Positions 10,465-21,849 of a stretch of 64,000 nt of DNA are shown here, piece after piece (position 1 is the first letter of the stretch; the number at the start of each line of letters is the position of its first letter). Position numbers and translations under genes: made by a program. The stretch covers positions 985,005 through 1,049,004 of the forward strand of contig NC_133474.1 of the NCBI RefSeq assembly GCF_025370935.1, given 5' to 3'. The stretch comes from Choristoneura fumiferana. Taxonomy: Eukaryota; Arthropoda; Insecta; Lepidoptera; Tortricidae. The notes beneath the pieces are model-generated. The model had not been told where the DNA came from. It did not search any database and worked only from the letters and a program-made list of their open reading frames with translations.

Positions 10465-10590
10465 TTATGAAATCCCAACGAGATGGACGGATGATCTGGT
10501 TATAACCGAACATCAACCGAAGCAACTGGAGGTCTATGGGGGAGACCATGTCCAACGGTGGACTTCCTATGGCTGCTATGATTGAATCCC
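10465..10590 (+). pseudogene. Decayed RTE-type LINE C-terminus
   Basis: One frame reads IPTRWTDDLV, then after drift GDHVQRWTSYGCYD and a stop. This resembles the PPTRWTDDL...VQQWTSIG end of RTE-clade endonuclease/reverse transcriptases, seen better preserved at 49.15 kb. It is strongly eroded. Confidence 0.5.
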
Positions 10591-10619
10591 CAGAACACAA
10601 ATTCAACTCTACTGCTCAA

Positions 10620-11270
10620 TCTACGAGTAATTAGTCCACGCGACCGTATCATAACAATAGTTCTAAGATCACACCTTTCTCTGTAAAAACATATGTACTA
10701 TTATCCCCTTAAAACTACCCCTCCATTATTCACAATCTGTCACCACGTTTATTACAAGCACTTAATCGTGTACATCGCTCGACGCCGAGACATATTGGCC
10801 AGCAAATATTGTTTATTAGGGGCTGTTGGGCTAGGGCAGAGTATTAAGTAACTACGGAGACATCTTGTGCACTATCTACTACCTACTATCGACTATAAGT
10901 CTTTTACTTTCGACACAAATCTTTCTACTAGTGCTGCTGTGTTCCTGCACTCCGACTTTTGGCCGCTTTAGCCTGGGATCTAACTTTTTTAACAGTCTTT
11001 CACTTACGCCATAGACTGGTTCACCAGCTTTTTTTTTTTTTTTGATATTATTTCGAAATTCTTAAGATTCTTTTTTCAATGAACAATTTGTACTTTAGGA
11101 AGTACATTCGGGCGTTATTCTTAGTGTTAATTGGTCCTTTATAGAGTACCTACGCGAGAGCCTTAGTAAGCAAGGATGAAAATCCGTTACATTTTTTTTC
11201 GTTATTATTATTTGTAATTGTTTTGTGATGTTATTTTCTTTTGTGCTTATAATATGTCATCACTGGCGTC
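10620..11270. other. Unassigned AT-rich DNA with a T12-13 run
   Basis: Apart from a poly(T) run near 11030-11043, nothing is recognised. Confidence 0.4.
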
Positions 11271-11276
11271 TCAACA

Positions 11277-11465
11277 GTTGGAAAACCCCCGACTTTGTCA
11301 CTTCAAATATCAATACCTCGAAAACGGCTGAACCGATTTTGATAAAACATATCGAAGAACCATCACTGGAAAACCTGATACCAATTATATATCAATTTAA
11401 GAGCTACAGCTCCAAAGACAGACACACATCGCGGTCAAACTTATAACACCACTTTTGCTTTTTGC
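11277..11465 (-). repeat. GACGCAAAAAGAGGGG repeat, minus copy
   Basis: The plus strand reads GTTGGAAAACCCCCGACTTT, then CGGCTGAACCGATTTTGAT, and ends near GGTCAAACTTATAACACC. This is the reverse complement of the 7118 family. Confidence 0.6.
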
Positions 11466-12025
11466 GTGTGTCTAACGCCACGTCAGTGACCTCCGGGCGC
11501 TCGACGGATTAATAAGAGAATGGCAAAACGGTAAGAATATAGAGAGAATTTACAAGGTCACGCTGCTTGCACTTTGTGATCTCCAGTCAACTTATTGCTG
11601 TAAAGGTCTCAGCTATTTTCGGAGCTAAGATACCTAAAGTGTGGTTACTATGTGAGGCTAAGTAATGGACGTCCGGTAGCGAAAAGTATTCCGCTGACGG
11701 CCGCTTTTCCGCCGCCATTGTTTTCTTGCTCTGAAAAACTACATGTAAACGGAAAAATAGAGGGAAAACTATTTTTATTTCAAACGAAACGGCTCCGCTG
11801 ATTTACGTTCTAAAAATAGCTTATTAAGTACTATATTTATGTTTTCATGGGAATTTAGTAAGGTTCTATTATTTTGACAGTTCAATTTAATATTCACATA
11901 AATTGCCAGATCTATAAGATACCTTTATTGTCTAATACACTACTGTGTTAAAAATAAAGTTGTGTTAAATACGGTACTTGTGATGTATACATATCATTTA
12001 TTAATATTGTAAATCTGTTTAAAAA
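11466..12025. other. Unassigned DNA
   Basis: No gene or recognised repeat family. Moderate AT bias. Confidence 0.4.
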
Positions 12026-12029
12026 AATA

Positions 12030-12176
12030 TATACCTCGTTGAGTTTCTTGCCGGATTCTTCTCAGCAGAGGTTTTTCCGAACCGGTGGTAGATTTTTTTT
12101 TGACATTCATAAGTGCTTGTTATAGCCTAAATTGAATAAAGATATTTTGACTTTGACTTTGACTTTTGACTTTGAC
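12030..12176 (+). repeat. SINE 3' half ending in (TTTGAC)n
   Basis: ATACCTCGTTGAGTTTCTTG, CCGAACCGGTGGTAGATTTT, GACATTCATAAGTGCTTGTT and AATTGAATAAAGATATTTTG lead into repeated TTTGAC units. The same sequence occurs at 30465-30562/30887-30945 (plus) and at 19135, 26075 and 56245 (minus). It also directly follows the assembly gap at 36467. Confidence 0.65.
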
Positions 12177-13147
12177 ACTTGGAAACACAATCGTTTTCAT
12201 CATTTCTTTCTGTCACACAGTATATGACGAAGGTAGAAAGAGACGAGGAACGTCAGCGTGTTAGACAATACGGCCTCGGTTCACTTGAACGAAGCCGCGG
12301 TTAACCCTTACGCTTAGACGATTAGTAAAATTGGATTAAACATTAGAAAATCAAGTTAACCCATTTTAAATAGGACTTCTGCAAAGTCACACCTATTAAT
12401 AGTCTCCTGAATATATTTTTTAACAGATGTAGTATGATCTACTTATAAGACCTAGACGTAGGTCACCAGCTTTGTTATGTCGAATATCATTCCGACATTC
12501 TTAAAATTCTTTATTCAATGAACAACTTGTGCTTTATGAAGTACATTCGGCGTTAATTCTCAGTGTCAATTTGTTCTTTATGAAGTACGCGAGCTCTCAC
12601 GAGGATAGAGAATCTTTCTGAACATAAAATCCCTATAAACTTACCAATCTTACCGATAACCATCTAGTTATCATCGTCCAAGAAAACTTGTCCAGTTACC
12701 CGGGATACGAGGATGCCGGAACTTTCAAATCCCCAGGCAAGTTCTTTAGTTGGTTACGCTATAATGGTACATAATAGGTTAACGCGCATGGCAACACTGG
12801 CACAGATAAATCCGTGTCGTAATGTTGGTAGAACTTTTTTTAGTTGAAATTTGCTTGAAACAGGGTAAAAATTAGTAATTTGTATTTAGTAGACACTAAA
12901 ATGTTATTTAGTCACTAATTAATCTATTCCTGATACTCGTAAAGGTCCACGACGGTTTACGGCACCATAATTATTGTATTCACATCAAAGTTAAAGAGGT
13001 AAAATAAAGTGTCGCGCGGCGTGACATTATCACGCGGAACATTAACTGGTTATAATATCTACATACTTATATTTTTTTAATTGATAAAAGAAAAAAATTG
13101 GTGTCCAGTATTTTCTAATACTCTCTAACTGACTGACTTACCCCCTT

Positions 13148-13293
13148 AACCCCTGTTTCACCATCGATTGATTAAATTTATCTGACGGAAAAATGTGATG
13201 CCGTCTCTTTTTTTTTTGTTCGAATACAATAGACGGAGGCGGCATCACATTTATCTGTCAAATAAAAATAATCAATGGGAGGTGAAACAGCCT
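13148..13293. mobile_element. GTTTCACC palindromic MITE
   Basis: CTGTTTCACCATCGATTGAT...ATGTGATGCCGTCTC faces GGCGGCATCACATTTATCTG...CAATGGGAGGTGAAACAG. The arms are about 55 bp. The block A' copy is at 41381-41520. Confidence 0.65.
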
Positions 13294-13476
13294 TATTTTA
13301 CAGACTGACCAACATCTGTGAATCAGGCCAAGCAACGCTGCACTTTATGCGAACAGTAAAAAAACTTTTTCAATTCACATTATAAGTTCATCAGTCTGGA
13401 GGAGACTACCTCAGATTGTAGCCAGAATAATATATCCTTGCTAAATTTCTAAGCTTCTTCGGCGGTCTTGTTGATG

Positions 13477-13477
<1 letters not shown>

Positions 13478-13507
<30 letters not shown>

Positions 13508-13985
13508 TGTTTAACACAGTATATGACATTGTACAAAGGTCTTAAATTCTATCTGAAGTATCACTGTGTTCCGCCGCAAGGCATACAAATTTAGTAGTGC
13601 TGCATTATAGAAGAAAAGTTTACATTATTCTCATTCTGTTAAAATTACAGTGGCTTTTGTTAATAGGAAGTTACACAGAGCTCTCTTGAAAGCAGACAAA
13701 TTTTTCTATATTATTAATATTTCCCGGTACTTTGTTATAGATTTTGGTGCCATTCCCAATAAACTCTTCCGAAACAGTGCAGTTTTACCAGACATAGCCT
13801 TTATTTTATCCTGGAGGCGAACACTCTTGAATTTACAGTGTGTGTCGACCCAATCTCAAACACGTAGTCAGAACAAGTTCAAGAGCACCCCCTTCGCAGC
13901 ACTATCGCAATAAACCATGTCCCCGTGCGTTTATCAGCAGCATAATGTGGCTGCACCGCCCTCGACCCTTCTCACCCGCAGGCCT
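13478..13985 (-). pseudogene. LINE reverse-transcriptase C-terminal fragment with (TTA)n 3' end
   Basis: On the minus strand, broken frames read GKTALFRKSLLGMAPKSITK (the G-x-KxYNK region just after RT in jockey/CR1-like LINEs). In another frame they read NINNIE and SSVQLPINKS. The strand ends in a (TTA)n microsatellite at 13478-13503, as expected for a LINE 3' end. The paralogous copy is at 41708-42235. Frameshifts make it non-functional. Confidence 0.6.
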
Positions 13986-14189
13986 CTGAGGACAGACTAC
14001 AACTGTCGGTATCTACTAACAGGGCTGGGCAAAATACATGCTTTGCTTTAATTGAAATACAAATTACAAAATACTATCTACCAACTATTTAAAATACGAA
14101 ACACAAAATATCTTTAAGTAATGTATTTGAAATATAAAATACAAAATACCAATTACAAAATACTATTAAAATTAAAAGTAATCTAGACC

Positions 14190-14621
14190 AAAATTGAAAA
14201 TACAAACTGAAATATAGATGCACAGAAAAAACAAAAATAAGACCATCACTGGGAATCGAACCCAGCTAGGTCCTCGGTAATCCGTACCGCGTGCTATACC
14301 GCTACACCACTGATGTCAACGGTACCGACACGAATTTCCCTATGCACCTCATATCTCAGCTTGTGTTTCTTACTTAGTCACTTAAGCAGCGACGCTAGCG
14401 ACATCTATGCCGTAAGCCCTCAAACTTTTTCGGCATTCCTTTGGAACTAACCGCTCACCCGGACAAGAGATATCGTTTCTAAGCAATCAAATTAAGATAC
14501 GAATAGAATAGAATAGAATAGAAAGATAGATAGGATAGAATTTCGGTTTTACGGGATGACCGTAAAAGTAAAAATTTGGAATTGAAATAAAAAATACAAA
14601 AAGATTCCAAAAAACCAATCT
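14190..14621 (-). mobile_element. tRNA-headed SINE-like element (T3) with 11-bp target duplication
   Basis: Flanked by TAATCTAGACC at 14179-14189 and 14622-14632. The same site is empty in block A' (42430-42440). The minus strand carries a tRNA-like module: GGTGTAGCGGTATAGCACGC (box A type) and GGGTTCGATTCCCAG (box B), then TTTTTCTGTGCATC. The other end has the palindrome TTTTACGGgatgaCCGTAAAA and a (GAATA)n tract (about 14505-14525). The same family is at 30563-30886 and 40588-41096. It is not a functional tRNA gene. Confidence 0.8.
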
Positions 14622-14769
14622 TAATCTAGACCAGCATGGGCTAAAAGCAAAGAAGATGTAATCACTTCATCAGCAAAACCAGAGTTTCCTTTTCATAATT
14701 CGTCAGTGTTGACAACGCTAAAGATCGACATATTTAGCGGTCGCCATTTTGCTTACGAAAACTATTGAA

Positions 14770-14913
14770 AGCAAAATGCTTGATGTTTGTAGCGTGACAG
14801 GCGACGTCAGTTGGGTTCTAGGATGGCGTACATTGATATCAATATTTAATTTGTATGAAAAAAAGAAAATTCAAAAAGTCCATTATTTTTAAAAGTCGCT
14901 GAACTAATGTTGT
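14770..14913. repeat. Truncated copy of the GTTCAGCGACTTTTAAAAATAAT MITE
   Basis: GCTTGATGTTTGTAGCGTGAC through ATTATTTTTAAAAGTCGCTG and AACTAATGTTGTTC matches the right part of 46747-46981. The left terminal repeat is missing. Confidence 0.6.
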
Positions 14914-15071
14914 TCAGTTTGACGACAGTTTGTTTTTACATTTTTGCTCGTATTACAGGCCACACTCGGTATAATTATTAGCCAATAATACTAAGTAACT
15001 ATTATAAAGTTGAAGCAGGTTGTTCATCTATCTGTATTTTTTCTGTTTCTTTGGTATCGTAGCAAAAAAGC

Positions 15072-15614
15072 TATTGAATGCTTGTGACAAGTGGACTGTC
15101 AGTTGTAAACCAGGCGCCCGGGGCCGCGGCAAACATCTTGGGGCAATTCCGGCGTAAATAGGGCCCCGGGTATTTGGTTTGAAACGAAAATGCCCCAACT
15201 TGCTGTCGGGAAAAATTGAACCCGAGAGGGGCACGTACGTTATTCAACGTTTTGATGACGAGTTTATTTCGTCTGAACTTTAACCGTTGCCAAAAGGATG
15301 GCAGTAGAACTTTGTTGTCTGTTTGTGTGTATTTTGTAGCTTTAATATTGTTGCAATGTGACAGGGATGACAAACAAACAAAAAAGAAAATACTTATATG
15401 TGCTTTTATTTGAACAAAATTACAAACACATGCACGACAAAACATTTCAGAACTAAGTCATAATTGACTTGATGTTCTAGTGTTAATATTATTTAAAAAA
15501 TTTGCCGGGCTAGTTTGAACTCAAACTCCTAGAAATGTTAATCAAGTAAAGAACTAACTAACTAACTGTTTAAATTGAGTCTAAAACCTTTTCAGAAAAT
15601 ATAACAAGGATACG
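15072..15614. repeat. Duplicated block B, copy 1
   Basis: CTATTGAATGCTTGTGACAA through AAATATAACAAGGATAC is nearly identical to 42945-43774. The region around GGCGCCCGGGGCCGCGGCAA is unusually GC-rich for this locus. This copy lacks the poly(A) retroposon present in B'. Minus-strand frames of about 120 codons here are also present in B', but show no recognised domain. Confidence 0.75.
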
Positions 15615-15949
15615 GGTTATTATTTCGAGAGGTTCAATTATGTTCAGACTCAAATTTTCAGTTATAAAATAAGAAATATATCGTTTATTGTTTTTAAGTT
15701 GCTTAGGATATTACCACTGAAACTTGTGGTAAATACATTATTCTATTTTATCTTTTTCCACAATAACTTAAATTTTCTGCACAAAAGTCAGTTACGTGGT
15801 CAGGTTCGGATTATCCCTGATTACTTTGTAGTATTGTAAAAAATACAAGGTATAGAAAAACTTGCTGTTTAAAACATGGATTGAATGTTCATAATATGAT
15901 ATACATGCATGCAAACATAAAAAAATTAGGACATTGATAAGACTATTTT

Positions 15950-17050
15950 TTCTACATTTCCCGTTGTTCCAAAATACACCATCATTTTCGTAGCCACACT
16001 TATTAAGTATATTTTAAACAAAAAAAAGAGGTCAAACCTCCTGTAAATCCTTTTTAACTATAAGCAACTTTGAAAATAAGACTGCGTCAATATAACGTAT
16101 AATGTTTATCGCAAGTCATAATTATTTATCTATAATTAATGTAATAAAGGTTCAGTTAGATTTGCGTCAAAGATCGAGCGTCATTTTCGTTACGGTTGCG
16201 ACTTGGTAAGTATTGGGTAAATAAATATAATGTTTTACTGGTGCTGTGTCATTTGCAGTTAAGTTATTCAATATTGATTTCATTTGCTTCAAACCTAGGA
16301 TATTTACTGCAGAGCGCGAAAGTAAGAGCTTTTCAATTTCGTGGTCATCATTTCGTGGTCCTATGGGCCACGAAACTGATTAAAGACCACGAAAAAGATG
16401 ATTTTCCCTACAAGTAGAAAAAATACACATACACTTTTTATAGAATTTTCTGCTTTTTACAGTGTAATCGTTTATGCGTTATTGATTTAATTGATTTAAA
16501 CGAAGAATGGTTGACCGTCAACAACATTTGCTCCAGGTGTGGTTATAGAATTATGACCAGTGCGTCGCCAATTTTGTTAACTGGCGAGAGGTTCAAGAAT
16601 TATTTTGCCCTGAATGTACGTGTGAAATGTATATATCTAAATATTAAAAAAAACTTCGTCATTTAGAGGAGCATTTTGTTGTGTTGTTTCGTGTAACATA
16701 ATTTCGTTCTGGTTTACCGTAGACGCACGGGGGGGAAGGTATTGAAAACTGTTTTGTTGTGAGTTGAAGTTATTAATCTACTTTAATTAAGTAATTTCTA
16801 GATAGTATTTAAAAGGTTACAAAAATGACAATTTGAAGTCGTCATTTTCGTGGTCAAGTTTTAATTTTTTTTATATAGATATCGATTGTCTATTTCTGTT
16901 GATACCTGATTAATTAAATAATGCTTATTCGTTTTCTCATTATGATCGGATTTTCATTCAAATAGTACAATTATAAGATTTTAAAATAAACAAATGTTCT
17001 TTTTTCGTGGTCTCGATGCTCATTTTCGTTACCTTTAAAATTGGATTTTT
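15950..17050. repeat. Region with recurring CATTTTCGTGGTC motifs
   Basis: CATTTTCGT followed by GGTC, AGCC or TAC occurs near 15980, 16180, 16335-16355, 16845 and 17003-17035. Inverted copies (GACCACGAAAA) occur near 16385. Such clustering is typical of subterminal repeats of a non-autonomous DNA transposon. I could not find matching terminal inverted repeats. Confidence 0.45.
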
Positions 17051-17461
17051 GCTTTTTTAACCAAAATAAACTTTATCGATCTCTTATAATATAAAGCATC
17101 TTATCGGTACATATCCTTATGTTCAAAATAAAACAGACCACATCAAAATGTGTGTTTTTATTCTGTAACATTTATCTTACACCTCAAATAATTACCCAAA
17201 TAGGAATTTTTTCTGAAAAAATGAAATTTAAATACTCAAACGGAATTTAAAGCGGGAATAAATTGGCGAGTCACTCATCCGGACATGCCAGTGCATTTCC
17301 GAATGCAAGCAACGTGAGATGTTCAGTTGGACACATTCATTTCACACAAAACTTAGAGGATTAATTCAACCGGAGAAGTCACTGAGAGCTTTGCCTACCC
17401 GAGTATATTATTAAGCATTTTGTGGCGTTTTTTTCTCTTCATTACCGATTCAGCAGGCAGG

Positions 17462-17530
17462 CATCATAATCAGCCGTAGGACGTCCATTGTATAGGCCTA
17501 CACCCATACATAGGACTCCCCCAAAGAAAT
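17462..17530 (-). repeat. Retroposon fragment (CATCATAATCAGCCG type)
   Basis: CATCATAATCAGCCGTAGGA, CGTCCATTGTATAGGCCTAC. The same layout is at 56935 and 29114. Confidence 0.45.
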
Positions 17531-17561
17531 GATGCTCACAGCTAAAGGTTTATGAAAAGAA

Positions 17562-17760
17562 AAAAACTAAAAGGAAGAAAATAATTCTAGTGGTCTAGAA
17601 CTCTGATAAGTAGCTAATTTAAAGTTCAACAGTCGGGACCCATTACCAAGAATTTTTGAGCTGGTCACGATTTACTCGTAAATGGGTCCCGACTGTTGAA
17701 CTTTAAATTGCCACTTGACAGTTCTAGAACACTAGAATTATTTTCTTCCTTTTAGTTTTT
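17562..17760. mobile_element. Foldback element with about 80-bp inverted arms
   Basis: The left arm (about 17562-17648: AACTAAAAGGAAGAAAATAA...ACAGTCGGGACCCATTAC) is the inverse of the right arm (about 17678-17760: GTAAATGGGTCCCGACTGTT...TTATTTTCTTCCTTTTAGTT). Only about 30 bases separate them. There is no coding capacity. Confidence 0.75.
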
Positions 17761-17764
17761 AAGG

Positions 17765-18130
17765 AAGAAGAAGGATATATTTGATTTATTTTATACTTTT
17801 TTGATATTTCTGTGAAAATGGTAGATTAAAAGTATTATTAGAATGGGCCAATTATTAGCTTTCATTTGATACCCATATTGTTACAATACATTTTTTTTTC
17901 ATTCCTCCGCCATATTTTTTTTCGCAGACGCCATATTGAATATATACTCTATGTCACTCCGACAGTTATGACGAATCCAATAACACCTCATATGTTAAAA
18001 TCCGTCCAGCCGTTTAGGCTGCAGCGAGGACCAAAGAAATGGACATACATACAGCCATATGGGTGGGTGTGGGGACATACATACGCTCGAAAAAAATATA
18101 ACCCTCCTACGGGCAGTCGGGTAAAAATTA
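17765..18130 (+). repeat. Interspersed repeat with CGTCCAGCCGTTTAGGCTG tail
   Basis: GAAAATGGTAGATTAAAAG..., CCAATAACACCTCATATG, AAATCCGTCCAGCCGTTTAG and CCTACGGGCAGTCGGGTAAAA are laid out like the other retroposon tails here. The single copy limits confidence. Confidence 0.4.
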
Positions 18131-18566
18131 TTTAAAAGAAAAGACAATACAGACAGTCGAATAAAAAAAAAGATTTGTCCTTCCGTTGTGTTTGTGTTAA
18201 TAAACGTGGAATGCAAATGACGTTTCTCCGAGCGGTCAAAACGCTCTAAAATATTCACGTAAGTACTCGTGTTTATGACTACGTATGTAAGCAAAATAAT
18301 ATTAAAAAAACGCAATCAGGTATGTGAATGTTACTTAAAAATAATTTTAGGTAATAAAGAAGTAATAAATTGTATGTAAACGAAATAATATATATTTCCT
18401 GAAGCAAAAAAAAACTTCAAATTTTTAATTAATAAAAAAGAAGCTAGACCTGGTGATCATAATCCAAGCAGCATAGATAGCTGTATAACTACTCACTTTT
18501 AGATCTAGTTGAAACTCTGTGAGTATTAAGACTCTTTTATGAGTACACTGGTGATCCTACAACTGC

Positions 18567-18780
18567 ATAGGCGGGCTCTTTCCTCGGTCAACGTATTGGC
18601 ATTCTCATACAACGAGGAAACGCAGCCAGCCTTATGGGCACCCTGCCCAATAGCAGCGACTTGGGTGATATTTGTAAATATAGATTTTTAGGATTACAGT
18701 AAGTTAGTTTTAATTCTATTTTTTTTGTTAATTACTGTATATATACTTTTTAATTTTGTTTGTTTATAAATAAAAATAAT
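18567..18780 (+). pseudogene. 3' remnant of a second RT/nuclease retroelement
   Basis: The frame QRIGILIQRGNAASLMGTLP is nearly the same as the last 40 or so residues of the 3.79-5.46 kb element (QRIGITIQRGNAASLMGTLP). It is followed by a TAG and a similar 3' UTR. Only the final part was copied, as in a severely 5'-truncated insertion. Confidence 0.8.
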
Positions 18781-18999
18781 ACTTTACCAAAATAAAAATA
18801 AAATAAGTTACATTAAGTAGCGGTATCGATATGTTTTATTATAGCAACACTTGTCGTTGCCTGTCACTTTTATTTTAATTTTAATTTAACATTGCTATTT
18901 TTTATTTTTTTTACCAATTGGTTCACTATGTATTATTATTATTTGCATGCTGATATTATGTATCGGCTGAATACTGTTACCAATTTTATTTAAATATCA

Positions 19000-19050
19000 T
19001 CTTCTTGTACGTGTTCTAAGCAAATAAACATTTCTTTCTTTCTTTCAAAA
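19000..19050 (+). repeat. LINE-like 3' end with (CTTT)n
   Basis: TTGTACGTGTTCTAAGCAAA, TAAACATTTCTTTCTTTC. An AATAAA-like signal sits just before the tetranucleotide tract. Confidence 0.4.
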
Positions 19051-19134
19051 ACTTAACTAGCGACAGATATAAATCACGTAACCCAGATGCATTGCAGCCA
19101 CTGATGCATTTCTAGCGGGTCCATATCGGCTCGC

Positions 19135-19235
19135 ATAAAGTCAAAGTCAAGATAACTTTATCGAATTTAGGCTATAACAAGCACTTATGAATGTCAAAAA
19201 AAAATCTACCACCGGTTCGGAAAAACCTCTGTCAT
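19135..19235 (-). repeat. (TTTGAC)n SINE, minus copy
   Basis: AAAGTCAAAGTCAAGATAAC, TAGGCTATAACAAGCACTTA, CTACCACCGGTTCGGAAAAA: reverse complement of the 12030 repeat. Confidence 0.65.
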
Positions 19236-19703
19236 ACTTATTGGAAGTCCGAATGTAACGTTTGTCAGAACGATCGTTTGTCACAACTCTTTTTTCTCCG
19301 AGTCCAATAATTGTTCAAAATTGTTATAAAACAAACCTAACCTATAGTTTTCTATAGGATGACCATTTTAAAAAATTAGAAAACTGTAAGGTTTCAGTGG
19401 GAAAAAAATATGACAAACGATGATTCGGACGAAAATTACGATATGATTAGCGAAGAGTATGCGAACTTTGGCGCTCCCATTTCTAGCACCTAGGCGAGGC
19501 GCAGTTTAATACATCAGTGCCTAGGCGACTATAATGTGCTAGAAATTATAATGTGGACGTCTCCGTTGGCTTAATGCTTACAGATTGGAGCCTACAGTTC
19601 CGCGCTCCAAAATGATTCGTTCATCACATTCGATTCGACTATAGGTACCTGATATCGATGTAGATACCTGAAATCGGGTAGCTGAGTAAAAATATAAGTT
19701 GAC

Positions 19704-19925
19704 TAGCTTTTGCCCGCGGCTTCGTCCGCGTGGAATTCGGTTATCGCACGCTGTTCCCCCGGGAACTGCATTTTTTCGAGATTAAAAGTAGCCTATGTCA
19801 CTCTCTGGCCCATAATCTATCTCTATGTCAAAAATCACGTCGATCCGTCGCTCCGTTTCGACGTGAAGACGGACAAACATACAAACACACACATTTGCGC
19901 ATTTATAATATTAGTATGGTTGTTC
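19704..19925 (+). repeat. TGCCCGCGGCTTCGTCCGCG repeat, near full copy
   Basis: Begins CTAGCTTTTGCCCGCGGCTT and ends TTTATAATATTAGTATGG. It contains CGATCCGTCGCTCCGTTTCG. Short frames across it are incidental. Confidence 0.7.
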
Positions 19926-20104
19926 ACTGACATAGATAGACATAAATAGCCATAATTTGAATTTTACAGCGCATTTGTGTTTAACAGTAATGCTGTAATT
20001 TTATGTTGCCAAATAAATGAAATAAATAAATAAGTAAATAATAAATATGATTTTTTACTATGAGAGCTACCTTTACATTCAATTACCTACTAACTTTTTT
20101 CTCA

Positions 20105-20205
20105 AAGGGCCGGCAAGGGATGTGTTATGGATGTCCATGGGCGGCGGTGGTTGCTTTCCATTCAAGTGACCCGCCTCCTTGTTTTCCCCCTATTATATAA
20201 AAAAT
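20105..20205 (+). repeat. Decayed LINE 3' UTR
   Basis: GGATGTCCATGGGCGGCGGT, then CAAGTGACCCGCCTCCTTG and an A-rich end. Same type as 7800-7910. Confidence 0.5.
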
Positions 20206-20590
20206 CAGGTTTCTTGGATAACCGGAAGTAGTTAGGTAGGTACCTCATAGATTTTTCGATGTATCCGATTAGTAAAGCATCATTAGATTGGATAGAAACT
20301 CGATATTGCTTTCAATTACTTATGGCGCCCTCTACAACCCTAAAATTAATACAAAAATTTTCGGGTACAGTCGAACAAACTGATTCTTGAATATTTTAAT
20401 AATCAATTTTCACTATAATTTCCTTGACAAGAGTATGGGATGTCAACATGACAGTAAATATTACTGTGGGGACTGCTGTATTTCCGTTTCCGTTAACATT
20501 CAAAATGCTCATGGTGCATGTGCGGAGACAGACGTTCGCTACTATCAACTGTCTTATAACTGATACTTTTGTTCTATAAAAATCCTATTT
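20206..20590. other. Unassigned DNA
   Basis: Nothing recognised. Confidence 0.35.
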
Positions 20591-20634
20591 TAGTTTGTGT
20601 TTTCCCATCGTTTTGTACATCTATCTAATACCTT

Positions 20635-20820
20635 TAAACGAGCATTTTCGAGCGTTTTCGAGATCTCGATCTCGAAAACGGCTCCAAGGATTTCGATGAA
20701 ATTTGGTATGTGTGGGTTTTCGGGGGTGACAAATCGATCTAGCTTGGTCTTATCCCTGGGAAAACGGTTATTATCGAGTTTTAGCCTGAACAAAGCTCGG
20801 TTGCCCAGGTACTATTATTA
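20635..20820 (+). repeat. Retroposon tail with near-palindromic TTTTCGAGATC
   Basis: CGTTTTCGAGATCTCGATC followed by TCGAAAACGGCTCCAAGG is close to a perfect inverted repeat. Then GATTTCGATGAAATTTGGTA runs in the style of the other tails. The flanking short frames on both strands are not genes. Confidence 0.4.
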
Positions 20821-21144
20821 ATTTCTTCTGTACTATTTCATTACGTACACAAATACCCCATAGTACAAAGATTCTAGGTATGATTCAGTTTTTTCGACTG
20901 TACTTGTTACACCTTGCATTTTACGACGTCTAGTCCCCCACCATTACCTTTTTAAATGACAGAGTCTGCCCACCCCTCAGGACCCTGCAACTAACTGGCC
21001 ATAACAGTAGATCTCTAGCTTTAACGACCAACAGACGTACCAACTTTGTAATACTGAGTTTCGGTGATAAGGAGGGTAGTTTAAATGGTTTTACTATTAG
21101 GTACTTAACACTTTCAATGTTTATCGAGGGACCGGTGAGGTAAT

Positions 21145-21390
21145 TGCACACACACACGCACACACACACACCAACATCACGCCTGTATTCCCAAATGGGG
21201 TAGGCAGAGCACACGAAACGTTACGGCTTCGGAGCCACTTTTGGCAATTTTAGGTTTTAAGTTTGACAAAAACGGTACAATAGCGACAGGTTGCTAGCCT
21301 GTCGCCTACGGTATATTAGTATACCTTAACCTATATCCCTTGTCGCCTCTTACGACATCCACGGAAGAAATGGAGAGGTGTAAGTAATTC
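21145..21390. repeat. (CA)n tract and Lepidoptera-type repeat (GGTAGGCAGAGCAC)
   Basis: A CA tract lies near 21145-21170. Then come CCCAAATGGGGTAGGCAGAG, CGACAGGTTGCTAGCCTGTC and TTGTCGCCTCTTACGACATC. Confidence 0.5.
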
Positions 21391-21484
21391 TAACCATTAA
21401 ACATTATTTTTGGTTTGTTTTTTTCTGCTAGCTATTGACAACTTTTGACTAGAAGTGTTATTTGCAAGTCCACCTACGCAATAA

Positions 21485-21808
21485 TTTTTTCTCAAACATG
21501 ACATGAAATATTGACGTTGTGTTACAAATAATAGGCCGAGAAGTATATTGCGCTGCAGGCGCTGCGGCTCAGCTGCGTGCGCGCGGTCACTCTAGCGGCC
21601 TACAAAGAGATTTCATACAACTTTGCAGGCCGCTGGCCGGCAATGCGACCGTCTTTTGCTTCAACGCGCGCTCTGCGACACGGCGCACGCCCACACCCAG
21701 CACCGCCGCCCGCCAGCAGCCAGCGCGACACGCACGCACGCAACGGGGCGACCAGACTACTACTGTTTTTTTTTTTTTTTTTTTTATTTCATGTCATGTT
21801 TGAGAAAA
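21485..21808. mobile_element. GC-rich TIR element, copy 1
   Basis: TTTTCTCAAACATGACATGA at the left and TCATGTCATGTTTGAGAAAA at the right form a perfect inverted repeat of about 23 bp. The interior is strongly GC-rich (GCAGGCCGCTGGCCGGCAAT, GCGACACGCACGCACGCAAC) in AT-rich surroundings. Copy 2 is at 25634-25947. Both are followed by GCACTATACAAGCCTCGGCC, so the element may extend past the right repeat. Overlapping frames of 77-94 codons in all three phases reflect GC content, not genes. Confidence 0.7.
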
Positions 21809-21849
21809 GCACTATACAAGCCTCGGCCGGAACATGGGGTTGCCTATAA

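Larger units (their letters stand above)
12150..14650. repeat. Duplicated block A, copy 1
   Basis: Nearly identical to 36467-42458 once insertions are removed. Shared landmarks are GAGACGAGGAACGTCAGCGTG, CCCGGGATACGAGGATGCCG, CACGGCACCATAATTATTG-like tracts, the MITE at 13148 and the LINE tail at 13478. This copy keeps the empty sites for the 3.4-kb TIR element (about 12221-12226) and for the 509-bp insertion (12867-12877). It carries its own 432-bp insertion. Confidence 0.8.

Noticed and set aside
15071..15445. 124-codon minus-strand frame in block B
   Set aside because: Present in B' only in part and altered by an insertion; no motif. Possible but unsupported.
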